Assembly: GCF_934190775.1 (NCBI RefSeq)
Contig: NZ_CAKPTG010000005.1
Span: forward strand, 86,927-150,926
Source of the DNA: an uncultured Phascolarctobacterium sp.
Lineage (GTDB): Bacteria > Bacillota > Negativicutes > Acidaminococcales > Acidaminococcaceae
DNA length: 64,000 nucleotides
Reading direction: 5' to 3'
The position numbers were made by a program, and so were the translations under genes. Of this stretch, positions 17,659 through 27,027 are shown one piece after another. The notes beneath the pieces were generated by a model, which worked only from the letters and a program-made list of their open reading frames with translations, had not been told where the DNA came from and made no database searches. The stretch's first letter is position 1; every line of letters starts with the position of its first letter.

Positions 17659-19026
17659 CTATTTGTCCTGCTTTTTCATCAGCTTACAGATATAAAAGCC
17701 GTCGATGCCGTCATTCTGCGGCAGCAGCTGCAGCTCCTGTACCTGCTCACCCGTCAGCGGATGCGTAAATTCCACGCGCTGCCATTCAGGATGCTGCGTT
17801 AAAAACTCTTCCACCAGGTAATGGTTTTCGCTCTGCTCAATCGTGCAGGTGCTGTAAACCATGGTACCGCCATCCTTCACGTATTGTGCGGCATTCTTTA
17901 AAATTGCCAGCTGCAGCGGCGGGAACAGCTTCAGATCCTTGCGCTGCTTGCGCCAGCGTGCTTCCGCACGGCGGCGCAGCACACCCAGACCGGAGCAGGG
18001 TGCGTCAACCAAAACTCTGTCAAACGCGCCCAGCCATTCGCTGCGCAGTTGTAGAGCATCGTTCTGCAGCGCTTTGACGCTCTTCATACCCAGACGGGCA
18101 GCGTTTTCGGCAATCAGCTCCAGCTTGTGCTCATGGATGTCGCAGGCGATAACCTCGCCCTTATCCTGCATAAGCTGTGCTACATGCGTTGCCTTGCCGC
18201 CGGGAGCGCTGCACATATCCAGCACGCGCATTCCGGGCTGCGGCGCCAGCACCGGCGCTACCAGCATAGAGCTTTCGTCCTGAATATAAAAATGCTGTGG
18301 CAGTGCTGCCAAAAGTGTATGCAGCGACGGCAGATGCTCTGCCACAATGCCGTAGGGACTCCATGCGGAAGCACGCACCTGCGCACCCATTTCCGTCAAA
18401 TCCGCCAAAAGCTTGTCGCGTGTAGTCACCAGCGTATTGACACGCAGGCACACCGGCGCAGCTGTATTGTCAAACGCCAGCAGGCGTTCGGTACCGCCAC
18501 GGCCCCACGGTCCCAGCCAGCGCTTCACCAGCCAACGCGGATGGTAATACTGCAGCGACAGATAATCGGCATCCTGCTTTTCGGCATCAGGCAGGACGAA
18601 AGCGCCTGCCTCCTGCTTACGCAGCAGACCGCGCAGAACGCCGTTTACAAACTTGGCGCTGCCTTCATGGCTCACCGAGCGTGCCAGCTTCACCGCCTCG
18701 TTTACTGCCGCAGACGCAGGAATGCGCGTCATATACAGCAGCTGGTAGGTGCTGATGCGCAGTATCGCCAGAATATCACCGGCCACCTTATCCAACGGAC
18801 GGCTGACGCACTGCGCCAGATACCAGTCAAGCGTACCGCTGGCCTTTACCGTGCCGTATACCAGCTCCGTTGCCAGCCTTCTGTCAAGGTCGCTCAGTCT
18901 GCTGCCGCGCAGATACTGGTTCAGCGCGATATTCGTATAAGCGCCGTCCTCCAGCACCATACGCACCAAAAGCGCCGCTGCTCCGCGGGCACTCTCAGGA
19001 TAATTTGCTTTTTGTTCCTTCCGCAT
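17659..19026 (-). CDS. rsmB: 16S rRNA (cytosine967-C5)-methyltransferase
   Basis: Residues 1-140 form the NusB-like RNA-binding domain, the rest a SAM methyltransferase: VLDMCSAPGGKATH, DAPCSGLGVLRR (Cys of motif IV) and VYSTCTIEQSEN (motif VI Cys). I use ATG 19026 because GAGGA lies 9-10 bases ahead of it; an upstream ATG at 19047 would extend it by 7 residues. Either way the start lies inside the end of the DUF116 gene. Confidence 0.95.
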   Translation of the reverse strand: MRKEQKANYPESARGAAALLVRMVLEDGAYTNIALNQYLRGSRLSDLDRRLATELVYGTVKASGTLDWYLAQCVSRPLDKVAGDILAILRISTYQLLYMTRIPASAAVNEAVKLARSVSHEGSAKFVNGVLRGLLRKQEAGAFVLPDAEKQDADYLSLQYYHPRWLVKRWLGPWGRGGTERLLAFDNTAAPVCLRVNTLVTTRDKLLADLTEMGAQVRASAWSPYGIVAEHLPSLHTLLAALPQHFYIQDESSMLVAPVLAPQPGMRVLDMCSAPGGKATHVAQLMQDKGEVIACDIHEHKLELIAENAARLGMKSVKALQNDALQLRSEWLGAFDRVLVDAPCSGLGVLRRRAEARWRKQRKDLKLFPPLQLAILKNAAQYVKDGGTMVYSTCTIEQSENHYLVEEFLTQHPEWQRVEFTHPLTGEQVQELQLLPQNDGIDGFYICKLMKKQDK

Positions 19027-19810
19027 GCTTTGTTTCTTCCTCATCATCTTCCATAAATGCTAAAATTGCTGCTTCCAGCTTATTGATATCTACCCGTGTA
19101 TTAAAGCAGGGACCAAAGGGTCGCTCGTTCAAAACGCCCAGCACCGGCAACGGAAATACATCCTGAATGCCACTGGTCAGGTCACGCTCGCAGGCCACGG
19201 CCACAATAGCCTTCGGCCGTGCCTGCTTCACCATCTGCCTTGCCAGCGTACCACCGGTGGCCACAGCAAAATGGCAACCGTACTTGTGCGCCAGCCCCAG
19301 CATAGCACCTACGCTGCAACGTCCGCACTGACGGCAGTTCTCTACGTTACGGGTTATCTTATGTACGCAGGTATCAAGCTGGATACAATGCGGTGTTAAA
19401 ATCATAATTCGGTTGGCAGGCACCTTCACCTTATGCTGCAGCACCAGATTGTTGCTGACCTCGATAAAGGACTGCTCAATGCGGTCACGGGGAATGTTGA
19501 ACAAGCGTCCCAGTACTACCGCAAAGGGGAAGAGAATATTAATCGCCTTCCACGCCCAAAAATACAAAATCTTAAGCACCGGTATTCCCAACAGCGCCAT
19601 GACGATTCCCAGCACGCCGCTGAGCATCGCCAGCACAATAAGTACGCCGAAAAAGCCGAAAATTATCGGCAGAAAGCGGCTGATTTCATAAAGCCCCGGA
19701 AAGGTTACCTTCCAGACCACATAAAACATCAACGCACCTAACACGGCGCTGATGGAGGTCAGGGCCATAAATATACGTTTTTTGGGCTTAAATACACTAT
19801 CTTCGTTCAT
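18995..19810 (-). CDS. DUF116 family membrane protein
   Basis: 271 residues with two or three N-terminal membrane helices (about 13-36, 45-75, 80-105). A soluble part holds a conserved cysteine cluster (CIQLDTCVHKITRNVENCRQCGRC) that could bind a metal or an iron-sulphur cluster. DUF116 commonly sits between fmt and rsmB in Bacillota, as here. Its biochemical role is not established. The acidic C-terminus (EDDEEETKH) is encoded over the rsmB start. Confidence 0.85.
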   Translation of the reverse strand: MNEDSVFKPKKRIFMALTSISAVLGALMFYVVWKVTFPGLYEISRFLPIIFGFFGVLIVLAMLSGVLGIVMALLGIPVLKILYFWAWKAINILFPFAVVLGRLFNIPRDRIEQSFIEVSNNLVLQHKVKVPANRIMILTPHCIQLDTCVHKITRNVENCRQCGRCSVGAMLGLAHKYGCHFAVATGGTLARQMVKQARPKAIVAVACERDLTSGIQDVFPLPVLGVLNERPFGPCFNTRVDINKLEAAILAFMEDDEEETKHAEGTKSKLS

Positions 19811-19842
19811 TAAAAGATTACTCCTTCAATTTACAGCCTGCT

Positions 19843-20781
19843 TCAGGCAAGCAGGTCGCCCTCCTGTACGCCGCGGCCGTTCAGGAAAACCTGCGCCGGC
19901 ATACGTTTTTTGGATTCGGGCTGTACCTCGGTGATTTCCAGTACGCCCTCACCGCAAGCAACAAAGAAGCTGTGCTTGCCAGTTTCGATAACGGTACCGG
20001 CAGCAGCAGCAGCGCTGTTTTTGTCAGTCATTTTGCTGCCCCATATTTTAAGGCTCTTGCCGTTCGGCAGCTTGGTAAAGGTGCTGGGTGCAGGATTAAA
20101 GCCACGAATGAGGTTGTGTACCTCCTGCGCCGTTTTGCTCCAGTCAATATGCTCCATGCTGCGGTCGAGAAGTGTTGCATAGGTAGCCTGCTCGTTATCC
20201 TGCGGCTCTGCCACGGCAGTACCTGCAGCAATTTTGTCGATAACCTGCAGCAGCAGTGCTGCACCCTGCTCACGCAGAGCATCATGCAGCTCGCCCATCG
20301 TAGTATTTTCAGCAATAGGCACTACTACCTTATCCAGCATTGCGCCGGTATCCATGCCGATATCCATCTGCATAATCGTTACGCCCGATTCCTTTTCGCC
20401 CTTGATGATGGCGTACTGAATCGGCGCCGCACCGCGATACTTCGGCAGCAGCGAAGCGTGTACGTTAATGCAGCCATATTTCGGCAGCTCCAGAATTTCC
20501 TTGCTCAAGAACTGACCGAAGGCAGCTACTACAATCAACTCCGGCTGCAGCTCGTGCAGCAGCTCAACAAATTCCGGGGTTTTTACCTTTTGCGGCTGGT
20601 AAACAGTCAGGCCCTGCGCCAGCGCATATTCCTTAACAGGTGTCTGCAGCAGCTTGTTGCCGCGTCCCTTCGGACGGTCCGGCTGAGTTACTACTGCCAG
20701 AATTTCATGCTTGCCGCTTTCGCACAGCGCCTGCAGGCTGCCGACTGCGAAATCCGGTGTTCCCATAAATACTATACGCAT
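19843..20781 (-). CDS. fmt: methionyl-tRNA formyltransferase
   Basis: Formylates initiator Met-tRNA. 312 residues. The start VFMGTPDFAVGSL, the catalytic HASLLPKYRGAAPI with Asn-His-Asp set (GCINVHASLL, DTGAML), and a C-terminal OB-like tRNA domain (FLNGRGVQEGDLL) are all present. Def lies just upstream, so formylation and deformylation genes are paired. Confidence 0.97.
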   Translation of the reverse strand: MRIVFMGTPDFAVGSLQALCESGKHEILAVVTQPDRPKGRGNKLLQTPVKEYALAQGLTVYQPQKVKTPEFVELLHELQPELIVVAAFGQFLSKEILELPKYGCINVHASLLPKYRGAAPIQYAIIKGEKESGVTIMQMDIGMDTGAMLDKVVVPIAENTTMGELHDALREQGAALLLQVIDKIAAGTAVAEPQDNEQATYATLLDRSMEHIDWSKTAQEVHNLIRGFNPAPSTFTKLPNGKSLKIWGSKMTDKNSAAAAAGTVIETGKHSFFVACGEGVLEITEVQPESKKRMPAQVFLNGRGVQEGDLLA

Positions 20782-20832
20782 TTGTTTTCCTCCGTATATC
20801 TTTCTATCTTTCTTTCGTATCCCGCTCAGGAT

Positions 20833-21315
20833 TTATCTTACAGCATCCTCGGGATTTTCCTTCTGCTTAGGCGAAATGGTTTTAGCCTTGTCGATGAAAA
20901 GAATACCGTCCAGATGATCCAGCTCATGCTGAATGCAGATAGCCAAAAGGCCGCTTGCAGAAAGCAGCATGCGTTGACCGGTCTTGTCGGTGAATTCGCA
21001 TTCCACATATTCAGAGCGCTCTACCTCGCCCTCATAATCAGGCACGGAAAGACAGCCCTCGCTGCCCATAACCTTGCCCTCACGCTTAACGATTTCAGGG
21101 TTAATCAGCTCGTACAAGCCTTCGCCTACGTCAATAACTACTACGCGCTTGCTTACACCCACCTGCGGTGCTGCCAGGCCTACGCCGTCAGCCGCATACA
21201 TCGTTTCTGCCATATCACGCAGCAGACGCTGCAATTTTTTATCTATACGCTCTACCGGTTGAGCCACCTCTCGCAGCACCGGCGCGCCGGCAATCACTAT
21301 TTTTAACTTAGCCAT
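20833..21315 (-). CDS. def: peptide deformylase
   Basis: Removes the N-formyl group from nascent proteins. The three family motifs are intact: GVGLAAPQVG, EGCLSVPDYE (metal Cys) and QHELDHLDG (HExxH metal site). Length 160 residues. First gene of the def-fmt-DUF116-rsmB-rlmN-stp-prkC-rsgA-rpe run; all nine genes are tightly packed on one strand. Confidence 0.97.
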   Translation of the reverse strand: MAKLKIVIAGAPVLREVAQPVERIDKKLQRLLRDMAETMYAADGVGLAAPQVGVSKRVVVIDVGEGLYELINPEIVKREGKVMGSEGCLSVPDYEGEVERSEYVECEFTDKTGQRMLLSASGLLAICIQHELDHLDGILFIDKAKTISPKQKENPEDAVR

Positions 21316-21420
21316 TTTTGTTCCTCCTTGTAGCTATTCCAATAGTTCATTATAACACATTACTACAGAAAAAAACAAATTCTCTGTGCAGGCTTCCTCA
21401 TATATTTATGCCCAAACAGC

Positions 21421-21466
21421 AAAAGCCTTCTGCATAAGGCGGATTTCCCGTCAGAAGCAGAAGGCT
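21421..21466 (-). terminator. terminator of the binding-lipoprotein gene
   Basis: AGCCTTCTGC...GCAGAAGGCT stem with a long loop, then TTTTGCTG on the minus strand. Confidence 0.7.
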
Positions 21467-21484
21467 CTTAAGCTTTTTTGTTAT

Positions 21485-22522
21485 TTATTTTTTATAATTG
21501 TTTTTATCTACCATACGGATACCGGTATTTACCAGCTTCTGTGCAGGCTTGCTGCCATCTTTTGCTGCAGCAGCGGCAGCCATCACAGCCTCGTAACCCA
21601 TTTTGTACTGATTCTGTACGGCAACGGCGATACTATAGTTCTTGTCCTCCAAGCCCAGTAAAGTTTTTTTACCAAGGTCAAAGCCGGTAACGGCAATATC
21701 CTTGCGGCCTGCAGCCATTACAGCATCAACGGTTGCATTGGTGGAACCGTTGTTGCAGGCGATAATGCCCTTAACATTATGAGTGTTTTTAATTTTTTCG
21801 GCAACCAGCTTAGCAGCGCCTGCGTCATCACCGTAGTTAATAATATAATCATGTTCTATTTTCCAGCTTGCAGGAGCAAATTTACCCCAGTTTGCCATAA
21901 CGCTGTTCAGACGGTCGGCAATCGTAGTGCTGGCCAAAGTGCTGACATGCACCAGAACTGTTGCTTCCTCGGATTCCTTCACACCGTTAGCCTTCATCTG
22001 CTCTACCATCTGCTGGCAAACCTCGGCACCGGCCTCCAGGTTGTTGGTGAGGAAAGCTGCATCGTAATCATTGCTGCTCAATGCGGTATCAACCAAAAAT
22101 ACAGGCAGCTTCTGCTCGCGCAGAGTTTTCGCACTTGCCGTCATATTGGAGCTGTCCGCCGGAGCAAGTATTACTGCGTCCGCTTTTTTGCCCGGAAGCT
22201 CTTTGACCATATCGCGCTGCAGCTCCCAGTCGCCGTCTTTCATAACGCCGCCGACATAAACGTTAACGTCAGCCTTAGCTGCTCCGTCTTTAATGCCGCG
22301 GATAACCTCTTCCCAGTAGTTACCCTTCATAACCTTAAGTACGGCATAAACGTTTTTGCGTCCTTCCTTGATTTCCGTCACAGGCTCAAAATCCTGCTTA
22401 GTTTTGGCGTTCATAACCTTTTGTGTCACCGCGCCCTGCTGCGCGTCATTGCCGCCGCAGCCTGCAACACCTACAAGCAGTAAAGCCGAGAATAAAACTG
22501 CTAATAATTTCTTCATACTCAT
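21485..22522 (-). CDS. sugar-type (RbsB/TorT-like) substrate-binding lipoprotein
   Basis: 345 residues. A lipoprotein signal (MKKLLAVLFSALLLVGVAGC, lipobox VAGC) precedes a periplasmic-binding-protein fold of the RbsB class: NVYAVLKVMKGNYWEEVIRGI, then DAVILAPADSSN, GIIACNNGSTNATVDAV, AVTGFDLG, and VAVQNQYKMGYEAV. It should capture a small ligand outside the membrane. No permease or ATPase gene is near, so it works with a distant transporter or as a sensor. GGAGG sits 8 bases before ATG 22522. Monocistronic. Confidence 0.85.
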   Translation of the reverse strand: MSMKKLLAVLFSALLLVGVAGCGGNDAQQGAVTQKVMNAKTKQDFEPVTEIKEGRKNVYAVLKVMKGNYWEEVIRGIKDGAAKADVNVYVGGVMKDGDWELQRDMVKELPGKKADAVILAPADSSNMTASAKTLREQKLPVFLVDTALSSNDYDAAFLTNNLEAGAEVCQQMVEQMKANGVKESEEATVLVHVSTLASTTIADRLNSVMANWGKFAPASWKIEHDYIINYGDDAGAAKLVAEKIKNTHNVKGIIACNNGSTNATVDAVMAAGRKDIAVTGFDLGKKTLLGLEDKNYSIAVAVQNQYKMGYEAVMAAAAAAKDGSKPAQKLVNTGIRMVDKNNYKK

Positions 22523-22545
22523 ACTATCAACCTCCGCTTATTTAC

Positions 22546-22572
22546 ATGAGCATCATTTCAAAGTTTGCTCAT
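22546..22572. promoter_or_regulatory. inverted repeat in the lipoprotein gene leader
   Basis: ATGAGCA (22546-22552) and TGCTCAT (22566-22572) form a 7-bp inverted repeat between the promoter and the ribosome site. It could be an operator or an mRNA hairpin. Confidence 0.45.
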
Positions 22573-22586
22573 ATGTTGTTAATAGT

Positions 22587-22614
22587 ATTATAACACCTTC
22601 ATACGAAAAAGCAA
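22587..22614 (-). promoter_or_regulatory. promoter of the binding-lipoprotein gene
   Basis: TTGCTT (22609-22614), 16-base spacer, TATAAT (22587-22592) on the minus strand. The remaining bases to 22830 are AT-rich and I see nothing else in them. Confidence 0.6.
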
Positions 22615-22832
22615 GCAATTTGCAATCTTTGTTTGTTTTGATTCAAACTCAATATCCACGTAAATATTAAAGAGCATAGGGCTCAGCAAGCATTATATTT
22701 ATCACAAACCACGGCTGTTTTTCTGCGTTCAAATCAAAGCTAAATATTATTTTTGTCCTCTTTCACTTCACAATAGCTTGCTCCAGATAAAGATAACTTT
22801 ACAAAAGCCTCTTTCTTCTACCCAAAATTTGT

Positions 22833-22840
22833 GCTATAAT
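22833..22840 (+). promoter_or_regulatory. extended -10 promoter of the ACT protein gene
   Basis: TGCTATAAT is an extended -10; the -35 region is poor. Confidence 0.5.
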
Positions 22841-22911
22841 CTTTTATTAAGCAAGCAAAAACTGACAACAGTACAGCCCGCTTTATGATAATTTAGGGAG
22901 GATTTTTACAT

Positions 22912-23322
22912 ATGCTTAACCAGGTTTCTTTATTCACCGAAAACAACGAGGGTGGTTTGTTCAAAATCACTACCATTCTTGCTAAAGCCAACATCAATAT
23001 TTACACCATGCTGGCCAACGACAGTGCGGAATTCGGCATTGTGCGCCTGATTGTAGACAAGGCAGAAACTGCTATCGATGTGCTGAAGGCAGAAGGCTAC
23101 CAATGCCGTCAGGACAAGGTTATTGCCGTAGAGATGAACGATACTCCGGGTTATCTGGACGGAATTCTTTCCGCTATCCACGGTGCCAACATTGATATTT
23201 CCTACCTGTACATTTCCTTTAACCGCGACAATGTTAAGCCGGTAGTAGTTTTCAAAACCAACGAGCCGGAAACTGCCACCTTCCTCATCGGTCGTGGCTA
23301 CAAGCTGCTGGAAACATTTTAA
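22912..23322 (+). CDS. tandem ACT-domain protein
   Basis: 136 residues made of two ACT folds (about 1-65 and 70-136). The first starts QVSLFTENNEGGLFKITTIL with the glycine turn that binds amino acids at ACT interfaces; the second has NDTPGYLDGILSAIHGANIDI. No catalytic domain is attached, so it is probably an allosteric regulator of an amino-acid enzyme. The neighbour on the other strand is DAHP synthase, but shared function is only a guess. GGGAGG precedes the start by 11 bases. Confidence 0.85.
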   Translation: MLNQVSLFTENNEGGLFKITTILAKANINIYTMLANDSAEFGIVRLIVDKAETAIDVLKAEGYQCRQDKVIAVEMNDTPGYLDGILSAIHGANIDISYLYISFNRDNVKPVVVFKTNEPETATFLIGRGYKLLETF

Positions 23323-23341
23323 TAGCTGAGAAAATTTAGAG

Positions 23342-23369
23342 GCCGCCCGCTGAAGCAGGCGGTCTTTTT
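23342..23369 (+). terminator. terminator of the ACT gene
   Basis: GCCGCCcGC-TGAA-GCaGGCGGT stem followed by CTTTTT. Confidence 0.85.
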
Positions 23370-23375
23370 GCATGC

Positions 23376-23407
23376 AAAAAGCTGCCGCAGCCTTCGCTGC
23401 AGCAGCT
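23376..23407 (-). terminator. terminator of the DAHP synthase gene
   Basis: AGCTGCTGCAGC-GAAG-GCTGCGGCAGCT followed by TTTTT on the minus strand, back to back with the previous terminator. Confidence 0.88.
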
Positions 23408-23420
23408 CATACTTATCAGT

Positions 23421-24455
23421 TTACAATTCTTCCGCCAGGTCAAGCAGCAATCTTTCCGTTTTTTCCCAACCCAGGCAGGGGTCGGTAATAGATTTGCCGT
23501 AAACGCCGTCATGCACGCCCTGAGCACCGTCCTCGATATAGCTTTCAATCATCAGGCCCTTGACGATTCTGTTGATGTCCGCGTTCAGCTTACGGGAATG
23601 CACGATATCCTTGGCGATGCGGATTTGCTCCAGATATTTTTTGCCGGAGTTGGCGTGGTTGGTATCCACAATAATTGCCGGATTCTGCAGCTGCCGTTCT
23701 GCGTACATATCAATAACGATTTTCAGCACCTCATAATGGTAGTTGGGGAAGCTGTTGCCGATGGGGTCAACATAACCGCGCAAAATAGAATGCGCCAGCG
23801 GATTGCCCTTAGTGCGTACCTCCCAGCCACGGAACAAAAATTCCTGCTCATGCTGCGCCGCCGCCACACTGTTGAGCATAACGGACAAATCGCCGCTGGT
23901 AGGATTCTTCATGCCAACGGGAATGCCTACGCCGCTGGCAATCATACGGTGGAGCTGGTCCTCGCTGGAGCGTGCGCCGACTGCGGCATAGCTCAGCAAA
24001 TCGGACAGATAGCGGAAAACCTCAGGATAGAGAATTTCCTCCGCACCGGTCAGACCGGTTTCTTCTACCACGCGCACGTTCATTTTGCGGATAGCGATAA
24101 TACCGCCCAGCATATCCTCTTCACCCTCGGGAGAAGGCTGGTGCAGCATACCCTTATAGCCTACGCCGATAGTACGCGGCTTGTTGGTGTACAGACGCGG
24201 TACGATAAAAATTTTGTCCTGCACCTTTTCCTGCAGCTTGGCCAGACGATAAACATAGTCCAGCACAGCGTCCTCGTTATCGCTGGAGCAGGGACCGATA
24301 ACCAGCAAAAAGCGGTCATCCTTGCCTGTAAAAATATTCTTTATAGCCTCGTCACGCTGCAGCTTCAGCAGCTTAGAAGCCTTACTTACCGGATAATCCT
24401 CCATTAAGGCCTGCGGTGAAGGCAGCACCTTGATAAATTCCATCTGCATGCTCAT
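23421..24455 (-). CDS. 3-deoxy-7-phosphoheptulonate synthase, AroG/F/H type
   Basis: First step of the shikimate pathway: phosphoenolpyruvate plus erythrose-4-phosphate to DAHP. 344 residues of the type I-alpha (E. coli-like) class, with VIGPCSSDNEDAVL, GARSSEDQLHR, GMKNPTSGDL and DTNHANSGK motifs. The N-terminal extension is of the type that carries the feedback site. ATG 24455 is chosen because GGGAG stands 9 bases upstream. Which aromatic amino acid inhibits it cannot be read from sequence. Confidence 0.95.
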   Translation of the reverse strand: MSMQMEFIKVLPSPQALMEDYPVSKASKLLKLQRDEAIKNIFTGKDDRFLLVIGPCSSDNEDAVLDYVYRLAKLQEKVQDKIFIVPRLYTNKPRTIGVGYKGMLHQPSPEGEEDMLGGIIAIRKMNVRVVEETGLTGAEEILYPEVFRYLSDLLSYAAVGARSSEDQLHRMIASGVGIPVGMKNPTSGDLSVMLNSVAAAQHEQEFLFRGWEVRTKGNPLAHSILRGYVDPIGNSFPNYHYEVLKIVIDMYAERQLQNPAIIVDTNHANSGKKYLEQIRIAKDIVHSRKLNADINRIVKGLMIESYIEDGAQGVHDGVYGKSITDPCLGWEKTERLLLDLAEEL

Positions 24456-24541
24456 AAACAATTACTCCCATTAATCAATTTGCTGACACCGGCAGATTTT
24501 TTGCAACATTCTACCGGTATTAGCAGTGTTAAATCTTCTAT

Positions 24542-24570
24542 ATTGTAACACAAACTCTGTTTTTATACAA
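24542..24570 (-). promoter_or_regulatory. promoter of the DAHP synthase gene
   Basis: TTGTAT (24565-24570), 17-base spacer, TACAAT (24542-24547). The leader then holds a hairpin with ACCGG/CCGGT arms (about 24487-24517); its role is unknown. Confidence 0.6.
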
Positions 24571-24582
24571 TCATTTACCACG

Positions 24583-26859
24583 TTAAATTACACTTACAGG
24601 ATCAACATTAAAGTAAAGATTAGGCTTTTCCTTGAATTCACTGTTCAACAATGCTTCCTTAGTTTCCTTCAGGTCCTGCGCCTTCAGCAGCACATTGAAG
24701 CGGTACAAATCATAGGCCTTTGCCACCAATGATGGGAACGGCCCCGAAATCAGCAAATCCTCCAGCTTGCCCTGCAGCTTCAGGCTCTGCAGATAAAAGA
24801 CTACCTGCTGCGCCAGCGCCAGGCCTGCGCCCTCATCCTTGTCCACCACCTGCAGCTTAAGCATCTGGGCAAACGGCGGATAAAAATAGTTCTGACGCTC
24901 CTGCAGCTCGCGCTTGGCAAAAGTGTCGTAATCCTGCGTCACTGCCAGCTGCAGAATCGGGTTATCCGGATCATAGGTCTGGAAGATTACATGTCCCGGC
25001 CTGTCACCGCGTCCCGCACGCCCCGCTGCCTGCGTCAGCAGCGAAAAGGCGCGCTCCGACGCTCTGTAATCCGGCAGATGCAGCGTACTGTCCGCCGCCA
25101 GCACGCCTACCAGCGTTACGTTGGGAATATCGTGTCCCTTCGCTACCATTTGGGTGCCAATCAAAACGTTGGCCGCACCATCGGCAAAGCGCCGCAAAAT
25201 ATCGGCATGCGCAAACTTCGCCACAGTCGAATCCTGATCCATGCGCAGCACGCGCACCTCCGGCAGCTGCTGCAGCTGCTCTTCGGCCTTCTGCGTACCG
25301 CTGCCGAAATATTTGATGCGGCGGCTGTGGCAGTTCGGGCACTCCTGTGGCAGCGGCATTGTGTTACCGCAATAATGGCAACGCAAATCCTCGTTCTTCT
25401 TGTGGTAAACCATCGCCACAGCGCAATGCGGACAGGTAATCGTCTGGCCGCAGTCACGGCACATTACAAAGGTAGAATAACCACGGCGGTTCAAGAGGAC
25501 GATTGCCTGCTCCCCCGCCGCCGCCGTCATCACCAGCGCCTGCTGCAACGCACGCGACAGCACACTGAAATTGCGTGCCTCAAGCTCCTTACGCATATCC
25601 ACGATTTCAACCTTAGGCAAAGCAGCGCCGTTCGGACGGGACGTAAGATGCAAATGCGTACATTCGCCCTGCAGCGCCTTGTAATACGTACACAAATCCG
25701 GCGTAGCACTGCCAAGCACCAAAGCTGCGCCGGTCAGGCGGCAGCGGGTGCGGGCAACATCACGCGCAATGTAATGTGGACGGTGATCCTCCTCCTTGTA
25801 GCTTCCCTCGTGTTCCTCGTCGACAATCACCAGGCCCAGCTTTTCAAACGGAGCGAACACGGCACTGCGCACACCAATCAGCACTCTTGCCTTGCCTGTA
25901 CGCATGCGGTACCACACGTCGCCTCTTTCGTTCTGCGACAGCTTACTGTGCGCCACGGCAATCTCACTGCCGAACCACGCCTGAAAGCGCTTCACCAGCT
26001 GCGCTGTGAGCGCAATTTCCGGTACCAGCATCAGTACCTGCCAGCCTGCATCCACAGCATGAGCCGCTGCACGCAGGTAAACCTCTGTCTTGCCGCTGCC
26101 CGTAATACCCTGCAGCAAGAAAGACTGCGAGCGCTGTGCATCTATCGCCTGATTAATCTTTACTGCGGCATCCTGCTGCTCCGCCGTCAGCTGCAGGCTT
26201 TCGCCACGCTCCTGCTCTGTATTATAGCTATTGCGCAGCACACGCTTCTGCACTGCTTCCGCCAAACCGTTCTGTGCTAATGCACGCGCCACCGCGGCGC
26301 TCACACCCTGCTGCACCAGCTCGCTTACACTCAGCGCTCCTGCTGCCTGCGCCAGTACGCCCAACGCAGCATGCTGCCCTTTAGCGCGTTTAGACAGTGT
26401 TCCTTCAGCCAGCGCCTGTCTGCCTGCGGCATTGATACGATAAGCCAACACAGTTTTTTCCTGCAAGCGCTCATTATAAACATAATAAAGCAAACGTCCC
26501 TGCGCGTCACGCACAGCACGCCGCTTAATGCTCGATTTCCCTGGCACAAAAAGGCGCATCGCCTCTGCCAGCGAACACATATAATAATCTGCCATCCATT
26601 TGGCAGTAGCCAGCATTTCCTTATCAAACCAGGGAGTATCGCCCAAGGCTGCCTCTACAGGCTTCAGCTTACTTCTAAGCACTTCATCACTAGGCAATGG
26701 CACACGTTCCACCACAAAGCCTTCCACCTTCTGCCCACTGAAGGGAACGACAACACGCCAGCCGCTGTCAATAAACTGCAGCGCTTCCGGCACACTGTAG
26801 GTAAACTGACGGAATAGATTTTTCACCGGTAAATTTATCGCAACATTAACAGCAAACAT
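24583..26859 (-). CDS. priA: primosomal protein N' (replication restart helicase)
   Basis: 758-residue superfamily 2 helicase that reloads the replisome at stalled forks. The N-terminal 3'-DNA-binding domain spans about 1-105, Walker A is GITGSGKTEVYL, the DEAH-like box is VDEEHEGSYKEED, and the zinc-binding insertion has four CxxC pairs (CRDCGQTITCPHC, CHYCGN, CPNCHS). The helicase C-terminal motifs include GTQMVAKGHD and QAAGRAGRGDRPG. ATG 26859 follows AGGAGG by 6 bases; a TTG at 26865 is too close. It often neighbours def-fmt in related genomes; here three genes separate them. Confidence 0.96.
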   Translation of the reverse strand: MFAVNVAINLPVKNLFRQFTYSVPEALQFIDSGWRVVVPFSGQKVEGFVVERVPLPSDEVLRSKLKPVEAALGDTPWFDKEMLATAKWMADYYMCSLAEAMRLFVPGKSSIKRRAVRDAQGRLLYYVYNERLQEKTVLAYRINAAGRQALAEGTLSKRAKGQHAALGVLAQAAGALSVSELVQQGVSAAVARALAQNGLAEAVQKRVLRNSYNTEQERGESLQLTAEQQDAAVKINQAIDAQRSQSFLLQGITGSGKTEVYLRAAAHAVDAGWQVLMLVPEIALTAQLVKRFQAWFGSEIAVAHSKLSQNERGDVWYRMRTGKARVLIGVRSAVFAPFEKLGLVIVDEEHEGSYKEEDHRPHYIARDVARTRCRLTGAALVLGSATPDLCTYYKALQGECTHLHLTSRPNGAALPKVEIVDMRKELEARNFSVLSRALQQALVMTAAAGEQAIVLLNRRGYSTFVMCRDCGQTITCPHCAVAMVYHKKNEDLRCHYCGNTMPLPQECPNCHSRRIKYFGSGTQKAEEQLQQLPEVRVLRMDQDSTVAKFAHADILRRFADGAANVLIGTQMVAKGHDIPNVTLVGVLAADSTLHLPDYRASERAFSLLTQAAGRAGRGDRPGHVIFQTYDPDNPILQLAVTQDYDTFAKRELQERQNYFYPPFAQMLKLQVVDKDEGAGLALAQQVVFYLQSLKLQGKLEDLLISGPFPSLVAKAYDLYRFNVLLKAQDLKETKEALLNSEFKEKPNLYFNVDPVSVI

Positions 26860-26974
26860 GGTCAACCTCCTGCAAACATACTTGTAGTTTATTATAGCAT
26901 AAATTATGAAGAAGATAAATTGTCAAAGCTACCATATGAGCAAGTCCAGAGGAAGCAAAACGCTGCCTACAAGC

Positions 26975-27009
26975 AAACAACAGCGCCCCGATTGCCATCG
27001 GGACGCTGC
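26975..27009 (-). terminator. terminator of the candidate cbiR gene
   Basis: GGCAGCGTCCCGAT-GGCA-ATCGGGGCGCTG stem, followed on the minus strand by TTGTTTG. Confidence 0.75.
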
Positions 27010-27027
27010 CGAAAATTATATATATAC

